From contig CM067365.1 of assembly GCA_034401795.1 (NCBI GenBank), forward strand, positions 15,009,434 through 15,073,433: a stretch of DNA of 64,000 nucleotides, written 5' to 3'. Each line of letters starts with the position of its first letter. Position 1 is the first letter of the stretch. Below the pieces are notes generated by a model. The model saw only the letters and a program-made list of their open reading frames with translations. It was not told where the DNA came from and did not search any database. The position numbers and the translations under genes were made by a program. The DNA is from Chaetoderma sp. LZ-2023a. Taxonomy: Eukaryota; Mollusca; Caudofoveata; Chaetodermatida; Chaetodermatidae. Of this stretch, positions 43,878 through 54,409 are shown piece after piece.

Positions 43878-45894
43878 GGTGCGCGGGCTGCTGTCTGGCT
43901 GGGTGCGGCTGGGGAGCCTGCGCCCCCCTCACTGCTGGCCGAATCGCCCGTGGCCTAGGCCTACGTTGCGACGGTGGCTGGCCCCTGACCTGGCCAGCAC
44001 CACCTCGAGCCTGCAGAGGACGATACGCAGGGGGTGCCGCGCGAACACGCTCCCGCCGGAGCACCTCAAACTGTTCCCGCAGCGCCCTCTGGTTATTAAC
44101 CAGAGTGACCGTCTCCTGGAGGTGCCTGCATCCCTCACCTCCAAAGAGACCAGGACCTGTCATAGGCGTCCGCAGCAGCCTATTATACAGGTCCTGGGAC
44201 GGGCACAGATTGTCAAGTGCAAACGTGCGCCTCGCCCGGACACTTCTGGTTACCGCCCGCGTCAAACAGTCCAAAGCCAGGTTGATACCATCCTGAATGG
44301 CTCTCTGGACTGTCACCGGGCTAGGTTGGCGTGATGCGGAAGCCGCTACCACCCCTTGTAGCAGCTGGGAAACGTGGGATAGAGCGGCAATCGACGCTCT
44401 CCCACTCTCCTCCGCATCCCGCAGCGCGGCATTTGCCGAGCGCAACGCGTTCGAGCACAAGACTCCCGTGTCAGAACGGGAGCCTGGCCGCGCATCTTCG
44501 CCCAAAGCCGCGCGATCATCAACGCTCGGCTTTGGCACCACACCGTACCGCTGGTAATCCAGGGGCACGATGCGGCACCGCTTCGCCACCTCGCGAGGGG
44601 CCTTCGCGAGACGTCCATTCACCTTAATGGACGCCTCTGCCGCTTCGAACATGTCCACGACATGCTCAGCAAGCGGCAGAGATGGCATAGCGGTAGCCGC
44701 CGGCCTACCAGCTAACCACGGCCTATGGTCACGCTGGCTAGCCGGCAGCTCCACGGGTAGATCTGGCCGAACACTCACCAGCCACTGGCAAGCGTCCGAC
44801 CAATCCTCCTCCGTGGCTAACTGCGAGCGCTCTACTAGACGAGGGCCTTCGTCTTCCTCCAGAGCACTCGCAGTTGATGTCGACGGCGGGTAAGCTGATA
44901 CCCCTGGCAAGCCTGGAAAAGCATGCGGGCCCGAGAGAGCAGGCATGCTAAAATCCGCGGCTTGACCAGGAGCAGGCGCCGTGGCAGAGCGCGGGGTAAA
45001 CACCGCTCTACCACGGGTCTGACCAGCACCAGCCATACCATCGGCAAGCCGAGGTATGCGGTATCCGTGGTCAACAGCACCGCCCGGGGACACCCTCTGG
45101 ACCGTGAAATCTACTCCTGCGTGAGTAGAACCATGGAACACGTCGCCTGCATTCCCCGCGAGGGGTGCACAGACGTCGTATTCCATGGCCACGTCCTCAG
45201 ACGGCGACCCCAGCAGGAGATCCTCTTCTTCCTGGCCAGAAAGATTAGACTCCGGGTCAGCAAAGAAAGCTAACCCGGACTGGCCAGGAAAGGTGCCATA
45301 GGAGGGTTTGGCACCTTCGGCGCGCGGATACCCGGGGTCTGATGAGCAGACCGCGGGTCCCAGCAACAACCGTTGTCCACGGCCCCTCGGCGCGGCGCCA
45401 TGCCTGCTGCCAGGGCCTTGGACTGCCCCCAACAAAGGGGCCACCTCTGAATCCACAACCGGACCGGACCTAAAGAGACCGGATTCAGAGGCGGGGATCA
45501 CCTGCTCGTAAGCAGATGCCGAGGACAACAAAGGAGCTGGCCCAGGGAGCATGCCACGAAGCAACTCTGGGACCAGATCCTTTATTGTCCTCTGCATCTC
45601 TTGCAACATTTCGGACCTGAAGGCCTCCATATCCACCGCGGATGAGGCCTTCTTCTTACCCTTCTTACACACTTTCTCCTTCTTCTTCCTCTCTTCCTCC
45701 ATTACCTTCTCCCTTGCCTGCAATGCGAGAAAATCAGACATTAATTCGCCCCCCCATAGCTTACATACGTCGCACTTCAGCAACGGTCCACAGGGACTGC
45801 AGCTGAAGCACAAGTGCGGGACGAAGCGGCTTTTCAGAAACCTCCCGCAGGACGGGCAACCAGGTCTCTGAAACAGGACAAAGGACAGGGACAA
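43819..45894 (-). CDS. DIRS-4 gag-like protein
   Basis: A 691-codon frame. The N-terminus has cysteine pairs (CPSC, CFSCSPCG, CDVCKLWGG) like a small zinc-binding module, then a charged coiled-coil-like KEKVMEEERKKKEKVCKKGK segment, a long Gly/Pro/Ala-rich middle, a helical region, and an Arg/Gly-rich tail (RGARGAGRGARGSGRG) suited to nucleic acid binding. The position before RT fits gag. No sequence signature proves a capsid fold. Confidence 0.75.
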   Translation of the reverse strand: MSLSFVLFQRPGCPSCGRFLKSRFVPHLCFSCSPCGPLLKCDVCKLWGGELMSDFLALQAREKVMEEERKKKEKVCKKGKKKASSAVDMEAFRSEMLQEMQRTIKDLVPELLRGMLPGPAPLLSSASAYEQVIPASESGLFRSGPVVDSEVAPLLGAVQGPGSRHGAAPRGRGQRLLLGPAVCSSDPGYPRAEGAKPSYGTFPGQSGLAFFADPESNLSGQEEEDLLLGSPSEDVAMEYDVCAPLAGNAGDVFHGSTHAGVDFTVQRVSPGGAVDHGYRIPRLADGMAGAGQTRGRAVFTPRSATAPAPGQAADFSMPALSGPHAFPGLPGVSAYPPSTSTASALEEDEGPRLVERSQLATEEDWSDACQWLVSVRPDLPVELPASQRDHRPWLAGRPAATAMPSLPLAEHVVDMFEAAEASIKVNGRLAKAPREVAKRCRIVPLDYQRYGVVPKPSVDDRAALGEDARPGSRSDTGVLCSNALRSANAALRDAEESGRASIAALSHVSQLLQGVVAASASRQPSPVTVQRAIQDGINLALDCLTRAVTRSVRARRTFALDNLCPSQDLYNRLLRTPMTGPGLFGGEGCRHLQETVTLVNNQRALREQFEVLRRERVRAAPPAYRPLQARGGAGQVRGQPPSQRRPRPRAIRPAVRGAQAPQPHPARQQPAHRGARGAGRGARGSGRGNRA

Positions 45895-46794
45895 TGAGCA
45901 AGATAGTTAAGGTTAGCAAACTCAAAACCAACTAAAAAGAGAGGACAGGATCTCAAGATCAGAAATCAAGAAGAACCAGCCATGGACAAAACGTTAATTG
46001 TTAATAAAAAGGCCAAGGCCGATTATGACGTCATCACTCTCGTGACCAAATTAATCGATCCGCAACAAGCACCAAGAGCAAGAACGAATTGTATAAGTAA
46101 AAACGGAACATTTCCGTTGAATTGGCATTTCGAGTACACAACAATCAGATACAGAGATAACTCCTTCCAATTCTAGCATTGGCAAAAAGGGAAATTATCT
46201 CCCCTTTTGTTTACATTATAATTAGATACCTGATCCTTGTATAGACAAACCATCCAACGTGATGAACCGGAGAACTCCACCATAGTACGCCTCTACATTC
46301 TCTCCACCTCAGGGGAAGGAATTGGAGCAAGAGGGCAAAGTGAGAAGACCTTTATAACAGGCCTCCAACTCACTGAACATAGATCTTTTGGTTAGATAAC
46401 CTAACAGTATTAGTAGGAAATGGAACCGTGGTGGAGAGAAAACATATCCTCTTGTGCCGAAAAGTCCACCAAAGCTTCTATGCGATACCTGTGGACAAAA
46501 CACAAAGAGAAATGAGACATATGAAGCACCATGTTGTAAAAACCCAACATAATCAGGCGCTAATCACGGTAAGCGCGAGTCCCGGAAATACATTAAACCG
46601 GGACAAAACACGCTAGCATATCAAAGAATTCACCTGATAAAGCGATCCCGCTCCTTCTAGAGGCGAATCCTCCCTTTCCGACATGCTTCCACCAAAAATA
46701 AACGTCAAACGTGAGCGAAAAACAAGGCAACGCGCAGAAAAGTATGAAAACAACAAAACCGCATGTAACCCTTTGCCAATAAATGAGCAAAGAG

Positions 46795-46966
46795 GAAGTA
46801 GTAGTCGGCGCATGCGCGGTGGTGGGGCGAGCATCCGCCGGACTACCTCTGACTCCCTGCCCAGTAGGGGCACCTAACTGTTTTTAATCTGAGTGTTTTA
46901 TTGAGTGAAAGCCGATATTTAGCAATATCAAAAGTATTAGGGAGGTAAGTATACTCTTGATGTGAA
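46795..46966 (-). repeat. DIRS-4 inverted terminal repeat, right
   Basis: Inverted copy of 39950-40145, ending GAGGTAAGTATACTCTTGAT. The boundary with DIRS-2 coding sequence follows at once. Confidence 0.88.
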
Positions 46967-48471
46967 AAGAAGATCCTGGGATACTGGAAGAAGACGAGGG
47001 AAGTCTACCAGAAGACCTAGAAGGTCTACAAACCAAATGCTCTTTGGCCAAAAGGGAGCTATCAGAATAATCTCGCAAATTTTATCCTTGACCTTCTTCA
47101 AGACTAACGGAATCAAAATCGTTGGAGAGAAGGCATAGGCGAACATTCCTGTCCAGGACTGAGACAGAGCATCCACCGCCAGGGCTTGACTGTCCGGAAA
47201 AGGAGACATGTAAGAGGAGATCTGAGCATTCAGAGAGGTCGCGAACAGATCTACTAGAGGACGATCCATAAGACTGAAAATCGCTCTGACAACCGACCTC
47301 TTTAACTGCCACTTCTTGACAGCCCACAACTCCAGAATGTTGATATGGGCTGTCGACTCCTCCAGGGACCAAAGGCCGGAAACTGACAGGGAGTCCCAGA
47401 CTGCTCCCCATCCCTCCTGGGAAGCGTCTGTGAAGATAATCGCCTGAGGGGAGGACTTTACCAGTGGAACACCGATCAGAAGCAGAGAACAATCCTTCCA
47501 AAAATCTAGATGAGGGATCAAGTATACTCTGATGGGAATCTGATGGTAAATAGAGTGAACTGACTGCTTCCAAAGGGACATTAAATACATTTGGAAGGGT
47601 CTTCTCATCAGCGTCGCCCAAGGAATTACATTCTCTACGCTGACCATCAAGCCTATCACTCTTAAAAAGAATCTTGCTCTTACCATGGGAGAAGAAGACA
47701 GGATTTCCATTGCCACTGATAAATCCTCTATCCTTGGATCTGAGGGGAAGACTAGACCCTGGGCCAGGTTGAAAGAAATGCCTAGATGCGTAAAGATTTG
47801 AGATGGCACTAGGCTTGATTTCTTAGATTTAAAATCCACCCTATGCATGCCAGACTGCAAACCTCTGGAAGAATTTCTAAGAGAATAGAGGATGACCTTG
47901 CTTTTACCAACCAGTCGTCTATATAAACGTGAAGATGGATAGAATGACGGTGTAAAATTCCTGCCACGGCTGAAACTAGACGGCCGAAGGGCATGGCGCG
48001 GAACTGCCAAACTCAATCCTTGTAAGCAAACCTCAGGAACTTTCTGAAGGCAGGGTGAATGAGAACATGAAAGTAGGCATCCTTTAAATCGATGGAAGAC
48101 ATCCACATTCCCTGATTTAAAATGGAAATGATCTGGGATATTGTCTCCATCTTGAACTTGGGGGTGAGAATCATAATATTTAGGTTTTTTTTAATTTATG
48201 ATAGGACGCCAAGTCCTGCTTTCTTGGAAACTGAAAAGATGATCGAGTAGTAGCCCGGGTCTACTCTCCAGTGCGGAACTTCTTCTATTGCCCTCTTGAC
48301 AATCATGGATTCCAACTCCTCTTCCAAGGCAACCAATTTTTCGGGAGTCCAAATGAAGGTGCATAACCTCAATGTATCTGAGAAACTAGCCAGGAGTCCT
48401 GAACGAGGGCCTGCCAATTCTCCCAAAACAGAGAAAGGCGCCCTCCTACTGGCACATTGGGTAACAGGCAC
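46967..48471 (-). CDS. DIRS-2 RT/RNase H region, broken
   Basis: Recognisable blocks: RAPFSVLGELAG and YYSIIFSVSKKAG at the start, HLHVYIDDWLVKA (RT motif C), FTHLGISFNLAQGLVFPSD, and in RNase H IIFTDASQEGWGAVW and HINILELWAVKKW. The C-terminal extension has RPLVDLFATSLNAQ and CEIILIAPFWPKSIW. The sequence is clearly of the same group as DIRS-1 and DIRS-4 but a different family. Confidence 0.8.
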
Positions 48472-48572
48472 TGGACTGACTGATCCGAAGGCACAAGAAG
48501 AGGGGGAGGAATGAGGAAGGGAAGAGAGAAGGTTGGACTTACCCGGGAATAGTCCACACCTTCAACCTCTCT

Positions 48573-51028
48573 TTACTTGATACCCTCTAAAGGAAGAACG
48601 ACCTCTGGACCTGGAACTAACATGGCGAGAAGGGGTCTGACCCCCTTTCGCCCAAAGAGAGGGAGACTGCCTCCCTTGAGACCTGGAATGATGGGAGGAT
48701 ATAGAATCGAAGCGATCCTCCCCCGTGGATCGATCTTGATGATTGGAAGAAAGATTTTATTAATAATCATAGAGGGATAAGCCCCAAACTGGTCAGGTTT
48801 GAGGCTCTTTCTTCTAGGAGAAGAATTCAGACTCTTCACTGAAGAAACATCTCTTTTCAAGGAAGAGTTAGCAAAGGAAATCTGAGCCTGAAGCTCCCTA
48901 GAGACCTTCATGTGCTCAGATTCTGCACGAATTAGACAAGGAGCCGACTGTCCGAAAATATCTTGACCAAACGGAGGTGCTACAACAAGACTATTCTTCA
49001 AAGAACAAGAAATCTGAACCTCAGAGAGCTTCCTGGATCTACGCTTTGAGGTAATGAAACCCAACGACTTACAGACTGAATTGAGGGAGCCACGAGACAA
49101 ATCTGCCAAAGAACGAAAGACTGATAAAGGAACTTGATCACCACGTTCTTCAGCCCTAAGAACAGCCTCAGATAACAGAGCAAAACCTCTTCAGATCCCT
49201 GGCCCTGACCGACTTGGGAGGTGAAGGAAGAGAAGGATGAAGAGGAGGAGAAGAAGAAGATGAGATGAGAAGAGCAGTCACCTGAAACTAAAGATTCACC
49301 TGCCCTAGAGGAAATAGAAGAGGGCCTTCTAGCAGACTCAGGAAAGGAAGAAACTTGAGAAGAAGAAAAAGAATCCCTAACCTGATCCTGACTAGAGGAC
49401 AAGAAAGGAAGAACCATAGAACTGGCAGAAAACCTCGATAGAATAGAAAGGCGAGCAGAAACAAACGAACGATCTAGAGAAGGATCCCTAACCACAGAAA
49501 ACAAAGAAAAATCTAAACCTGAATCAACAATTTGAAATTCTAGTTCAGGAGAAAGGACAACGGAAACAATTGGATCAAAAGAAGAAGAAGAGGAAGAAGG
49601 AGGAAGAGAAGAGACTGGATGAGAAGATGGAGAAGAAGAAGAATGATCTAACGGACCCTGAGAGGAAAGAGAAGAAGGAAGACGGGAGAAACCCGGAGGA
49701 GGAGGAATGGAAGATTGAAAAAGAGCTGACGAGTTAGACACATGACTAGACAAGAAATCCTTAGGAGAAAGAGAAGAAGAAATAGGTTTAAAACATGGAG
49801 GATGAGAAGAGGAGAAAGAAGGAAGCCTAGAGGAAGATGAATTCAAAACAGCAGCACGAAAGGAAGGAGAAGACGGGGAAGATAACTCAACATCAACTCC
49901 CTGAGAAGGGAGGAAAGAATCATAATTGGAAACTACAGAATCCTGAGAAAACACCCGTTGAGCTATTTCAGAACCAGAACATACTAAACTCCTATCATCA
50001 CAATCCTTACGCTTATCCTCGGAAGATTTCTCTGAATCTAACGAGGAGACTGAAAATGGAAGCGTAAGATGATGCTCGGATAAAATCTTAGACGACGCTA
50101 AGCGATTATGATCTCTCGCTATCCCGGAAGTTACATCCCAACCGGAAGACTATCCGGATCTGAACGACCCGGAAGTACAGCTCTAGAACCAGAAGCGGAA
50201 GTGTACAGACAGGAATCCAAAGCGGAAGCGGAAGCGCTTCTACCGGAAGCCGAAAAATAATAGGAGTCCACAGACCCCGGATATCCGGTATGACTGGAAG
50301 CGCTGCTAAAACCGGAAATGGAACTAGGAACCGGATCTTGAAGACCCGGATGTCCTACAAAAACGGAACTCATACCGGAAACGGTTGGAACGGAAGTAAT
50401 AACCGGATCTTGAAAACCTGGATTTCCTACAAAACCGGAAGTCATACCGAAAATGGACGGAACGGAAGAAAGAACGGGATTCTGAAGACCTGGATGGCTT
50501 GCCAAACCGGAAGTTAAACCGGAAACGGACGGAACGGAAGAAAGAACTGTATCAAGAAGACCCAGATGCCCTACAAAACCGAGACATACCAGAGACGCAC
50601 GGAACGGAAGAGGCACCGGAAAACGGAAGTAAACCCGAGTCCCGAGGACCCGAGTCCACCACAACGGAACTGGAAGAATTAGCAAGACTAGAATGCGAAC
50701 TCTTAGCTATAGGCGACCTACGGAGAATCTTGACGACCGGTATGACTGAAATACCGGCATTAGCATTTTAAGGCTTTTGGACGTTAGCTTCCGCCTCCGA
50801 CACCACTGCTTGAGGGTTATGCCTATCACCCTCAAGTCTAATGTGGGTTTGACACGGTGACCTGCACGAGCTCACCTTCGAGAGCTTAGTCGCTCTAGAC
50901 TTTTGTTTAGGAGACCTAGTAACCTGCATAGACGTTAGAGGGATCGGTTTCCACCATTTGCGGGAATGCCCACTAGCCCTCGGGCTATCGTCGGAACCAG
51001 AAGAAACTTCCTGTTTCTTGGCCTCCAT
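48573..51028 (-). CDS. DIRS-2 gag-like region, low-complexity, broken
   Basis: A series of minus-strand frames, strongly serine-rich in the middle (48998-49954). The first part (50768-51028) has KVSSCRSPCQTHIRLEGDRH, matching the DIRS-3 gag start. 50120-50690 is an array of CCGGAA-type motifs that encode repeated short hydrophobic/serine segments. The function as a structural protein is inferred only from position. Confidence 0.6.
50120..50690. repeat. CCGGAA-rich motif array in DIRS-2 gag region
   Basis: About twenty CCGGAAG, CCGGAAA or ACGGAAC motifs occur at irregular 10-35 bp spacing on the plus strand. A shorter, similar cluster is found in DIRS-3 at 34900-35180. CCGGAAGT is the core bound by many ETS transcription factors; binding here is untested. 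Confidence 0.6.
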
Positions 51029-51477
51029 GATGGCAGAAGATATCCTTTCGTCTAAAGATTTAGTCAGTACAGAAGCGAAGGATTCAAATCTCGCAAATAA
51101 CGCTAAAACGGCATCCGAATTCGCCGAAGAGGGCTGCCCCCAACCCCTCCGTTGCTACCGGAATAGATACATTAGATTTCGCAAGACACAGCTTTTGTCT
51201 TACTAGCAACGGAGGTAGGGGAAGGAGGACAGCGGTTGTTTAGCGGGCAATTCCTTAAAAAAGGCCCTAGAAACCGAGACCGGCCACCCTTTGCAAATCC
51301 CACACATCATTGTGGGGGTGCAAGAAGTGCATTTCGCAGCACATGTGACCACCAAAATCAGCTGAGTGAAGACGATCACATTTGGCGGACCAGCATTTCG
51401 TCTTATCTGATGATTTAACAGACTCCTAAAAACGAAAAAATAGTAACAATGAAGCATACCGCTTAGATAATCGTTAG

Positions 51478-51655
51478 TATGCTGGAGATGGACTTAACCA
51501 GTAGCCTGGTTATGGGTCCATATTAACAGGAATAGGCATGGGGAGGTGTGTATGCAAGCATAAAAATCTTATTCTGATAGCTAAATGCAGATAATTGATT
51601 TAGCAAGTAGTGATTGAACGGTAATGGATGTTTTTGTGGTGTAATAACAACACAT
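51478..51655 (-). repeat. DIRS-2 inverted terminal repeat, right
   Basis: Inverted copy of part of 37265-37560, ending AACGGTAATGGATGTTTTTG and TGGTGTAATAACAAC. Confidence 0.8.
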
Positions 51656-52002
51656 ATGGTTCTTTGCAGAGAGTTTGTTGTATATGTATCTGGTCTTTAG
51701 AATGTAAAATGTTACCAGTTAAGTGCTTTTAGCAAAGCCAACAGTTTCATAGAAGATAGAAAATGATGTCCTGTTCATTTTGTTTCATTGTTTACAATTA
51801 CATATAATATGTATGAAGCTAGTATGCCTAACCTTTTTCAGTATGTAAATATCTTGATCATATTTATTATTTAGGTATTTTATCGTATTGGACCAAATAC
51901 AATGAGCAAACAGTGTTTTGTAAAACAGCAAATACAAATACACAAAATTAGTGTATTTAAATACAAATTCGTATTTGACACCAGGCCTGCCATCCACAAA
52001 AT
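51656..52002. other. Non-coding, nothing recognised
   Basis: AT-rich stretch between DIRS-2 and a half family C hairpin. Confidence 0.35.
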
Positions 52003-52075
52003 TGGCCGAAAAATGAACACCAAATCATTTAATTTAATTTGAAATTTAAAACTTTGACATCAAAGTGGCACGCTA
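52003..52075. repeat. Family C hairpin element, half copy
   Basis: AAAAATGAACACCAAATCAT to TTTGACATCAAAGTGG matches the right arm and right end of family C. Confidence 0.55.
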
Positions 52076-52399
52076 ACTTCTATGATAACTTGCTGTGTGC
52101 GATTTGTGGCGAGGCGGACAGCTTTATAGGCGACTCGCCATGATTTGCCGTGAAATCCAAGATGTTGGCAAAACATACAGCATCGTCAATTGGGACACGT
52201 TTAATGTTAACTTAACCATATTAATGCATACCAATGCATTCTTAGCGATCGTAGTATTATACTAGTCTTCATCAAATATGTGCAGGTGTGTGGATTGTTT
52301 CAGAGACCCTGATATTTATTATCATTATGACGTAATAAATATGACATCAGAATGCATCGCATAAGACAAGAAGTTAACTCTCATAAATATCATGTGACA

Positions 52400-52690
52400 T
52401 TGTAAGAATGTTCGTCGAACCTACGTGTGACAATCCGTTCAGCAAGATGAGAATAGTTTGCCATGCACGGTGAACATAAATAAGCAAACATTCGACGACC
52501 ATTTGTCTTCCTGAACTCACCCCATAGCATATTGGCCATAAGTCATTGGTCACTTGGTGGGCTACTTTGTTAAATGCTTTTGAGAAATCAAGAAGCACAG
52601 CATCTATTTGGTAATATTTGCCTAGAGATTTTGTTGTGAAGTCAGTTGTTGCAGAATGCAGTAGTGTTTCGCAGGATTGTTTTTGTGGAA
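52400..52690 (-). mobile_element. LINE reverse transcriptase fragment
   Basis: The minus-strand frame has QKSCETLLHSATTDF followed by YYQIDAVLLDFSKAFNKVAHQ, which is RT motif A (DxxKAF) of a CR1/Jockey-like LINE. Later parts (LLIYVHRAWQTILILLNGLS) match the palm. Both ends are truncated and there is at least one interruption. Confidence 0.75.
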
Positions 52691-52759
52691 TATTTACAGT
52701 TCTAAGTTGTTTTGTCACCTGTGTTCTTTCATCATGACCATTCATGTCATTTGGAATCT

Positions 52760-53400
52760 TGCAACAATGAAAACGCACATCGGCCCAAGACAATACATCA
52801 ATGTGCCATAATATAATCATTATATTATGCCACATTGGTGTAGTGACTTAAGCAATTAATTTCAAGTTGCTAGATTCTGAAATCAACAATTTAAAAGCAA
52901 TTGCCGAATTGGCATTCTACTTCTACTTCTAGTATCAACATGATGATTGACAGCTCCCCTCACATTTATTATTGTTAATAACAGCATTAATTAGTTCACT
53001 CACAACAAAGAGGCAGGTAGATAATTATCCAGACGACCTTGTGGACATCTTAATCTGCTTTAAATTGTTAAGAACTTTGCATTTGGATTGTGTTTACTTG
53101 GTGTGTTCAATCCGGAAGTTTCATTCCTTCTCAGCCAGAATACAATATGGCGAATTGTCTCGAGGGGGGTATTATAATTGGTCAATTGTTACACCCCTGG
53201 ATTGGACAAGTTTTGCTTTGCACAAAAGCAATCTACAACAGCAGGACCTCCAATCAACATCTTCTTCTGACTACTGTGTTTCTGCGCAGGATGTAGGAAT
53301 AAACTGTCGGGAGTGAAAGGCCTGCTCAAGAAAACCACAGATATGGAAACGAGACAGCAGCTTACAGAGACAGAGCTTGCAGCTGTTAACCTCATGTAAC
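52760..53400. other. Non-coding, nothing recognised
   Basis: A 114-codon plus-strand open frame (52972-53316) lacks recognisable domains and I do not regard it as a gene. Confidence 0.3.
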
Positions 53401-53636
53401 CTCACTAGATTAGATTAGATTAGGTACAAAAAATAGATGTGGTGCCGTCCTGTGTTCTGTGTTTACTCACAGATGTTTGTATAATTAACTATCACCTTAT
53501 ATATGTAATGTTTTGTTTTTTGTGTGTAGGGGGCCCATCAACTCATAGGCCCTGCCTGTGATAGACTGCCCAATTGTAATGTCTGTATATTGTATATTAA
53601 GCATGAAATAAATAATCTTGAATCTTGAATCTAGAT
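53401..53636 (+). mobile_element. LINE 3' end with AATCTTGA-repeat tail
   Basis: 3' untranslated sequence containing a hairpin (GGGGCCCATCAACTCATAGG followed by CCTGCC), ending AATAAATAATCTTGAATCTTGAATCT. The same tail ends the stretch at 58660-58868. The repeated 7-8 bp tail is typical of CR1/L2-type LINEs. Confidence 0.6.
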
Positions 53637-53751
53637 AGTTTACAGAACGCAGGCTACTGCCTTTATATTCTGCTCATACTCCTTATTTGTAATGCCGAAT
53701 AAACTCTATATGTACATCGATATTGTGATGCACGTCAAAGTTTATACTTAA

Positions 53752-53922
53752 TGATACCTGGTTGCTGATGCTATGCAGAGTTGCAGAATGGCGGTTCGAT
53801 CCTCCGACCGGGAGATGGTGATCAACAAATTAAACTAACGGGTGCAGCACTGTCGGCTAAGTTAGCACATGGAAATTGAAGCCGCACGTTGCCAGTGCGT
53901 CAATAAAATAAAAATACATATA
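53752..53922 (+). mobile_element. tRNA-derived SINE, 5'-truncated copy
   Basis: Starts within the head at CCTGGTTGCTGATGCTATGC, has the B-box-like GGTTCGATCC, the body AGCACTGTCGGCTAAGTTAG and the tail CAATAAAATAAAAATACATA. Confidence 0.75.
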
Positions 53923-54072
53923 CTGCCAGAGCCGTGCTGGAGTCAGAGTACAATAGGCATAAAAGCCTAGGATTGATTGTGACAGATTCATCCACAGATA
54001 GTCCCATATGAATCGTCAGTGTGTCAGTATATCAGACATGTGAAAGCTGGTCGGCCAATCCTTGACTTTTAG

Positions 54073-54263
54073 TCTTGGTGCGGTGGTCCAGTGGAAAGAT
54101 GCCTGGTTGCTGATGCTATGCGGAGTTGCAGAATGGCGGTTCGATCCCCTGACCGGGAGATGGTGATCAACAAATTAAACTAACGAGTGCAGCACTGTCG
54201 GCTAAGTTAGCACATGGAAATTGAAGCCGCACGTTGCCAGTGCGTCAATAAAATAAAAATACA
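54073..54263 (+). mobile_element. tRNA-derived SINE, full copy
   Basis: About 190 bp. The A-box-like TGGTCCAGTGGAAAGATGCC and B-box GGTTCGATCCC, at normal tRNA spacing, give an internal RNA polymerase III promoter. The body GTGCAGCACTGTCGGCTAAG and the A-rich ATAAAATAAAAATACA tail follow. I could not identify the parent tRNA or the LINE partner with certainty. Confidence 0.8.
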
Positions 54264-54360
54264 GGGTGCAGCACTGTCGGCTAAGTTAGCACATGGAAAT
54301 TGAAGCCGCACGTTGCCAGTACGTCAATAAAATAAAAATACATACATACATACATACATA
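54264..54360 (+). repeat. SINE tail duplication and TACA microsatellite
   Basis: The body from GGGTGCAGCACTGTCGG to the tail is repeated directly after the full copy and ends in about six TACA units (54336-54360). Confidence 0.75.
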
Positions 54361-54409
54361 AATACAATTTGGGACTGCTGTTATAACCAGTGTGTAATGG
54401 TGTAGAGCA

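Larger units (their letters stand above)
39950..46966 (-). mobile_element. DIRS retroelement (DIRS-4), looks whole and young
   Basis: A 7.0-kb element with all DIRS parts: inverted terminal repeats, internal complementary region, and long minus-strand frames for gag, RT/RNase H and tyrosine recombinase. The inner 155 bp or so of the two terminal repeats appear identical on reading, so the insertion is recent in relative terms. It sits inside DIRS-2. No break was noticed in the three main frames. Confidence 0.88.
46967..51655 (-). mobile_element. DIRS retroelement (DIRS-2), 5' part
   Basis: This continues DIRS-2 beyond the DIRS-4 insertion: RT/RNase H (46967-48471), gag-like region (48573-51028) and right terminal repeat (51478-51655). 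Broken; several small breaks are likely in the RT and gag parts. Confidence 0.85.

Noticed and set aside
43792-44334. Plus-strand 180-codon frame and other plus-strand frames over DIRS-4
   Set aside because: High GC content keeps antisense frames of the gag-like gene open; they show no domain of their own.
54073-54140. A possible tRNA gene (A and B boxes)
   Set aside because: The sequence cannot fold as a full tRNA and continues into a body and A-rich tail repeated nearby, so it is a SINE head.
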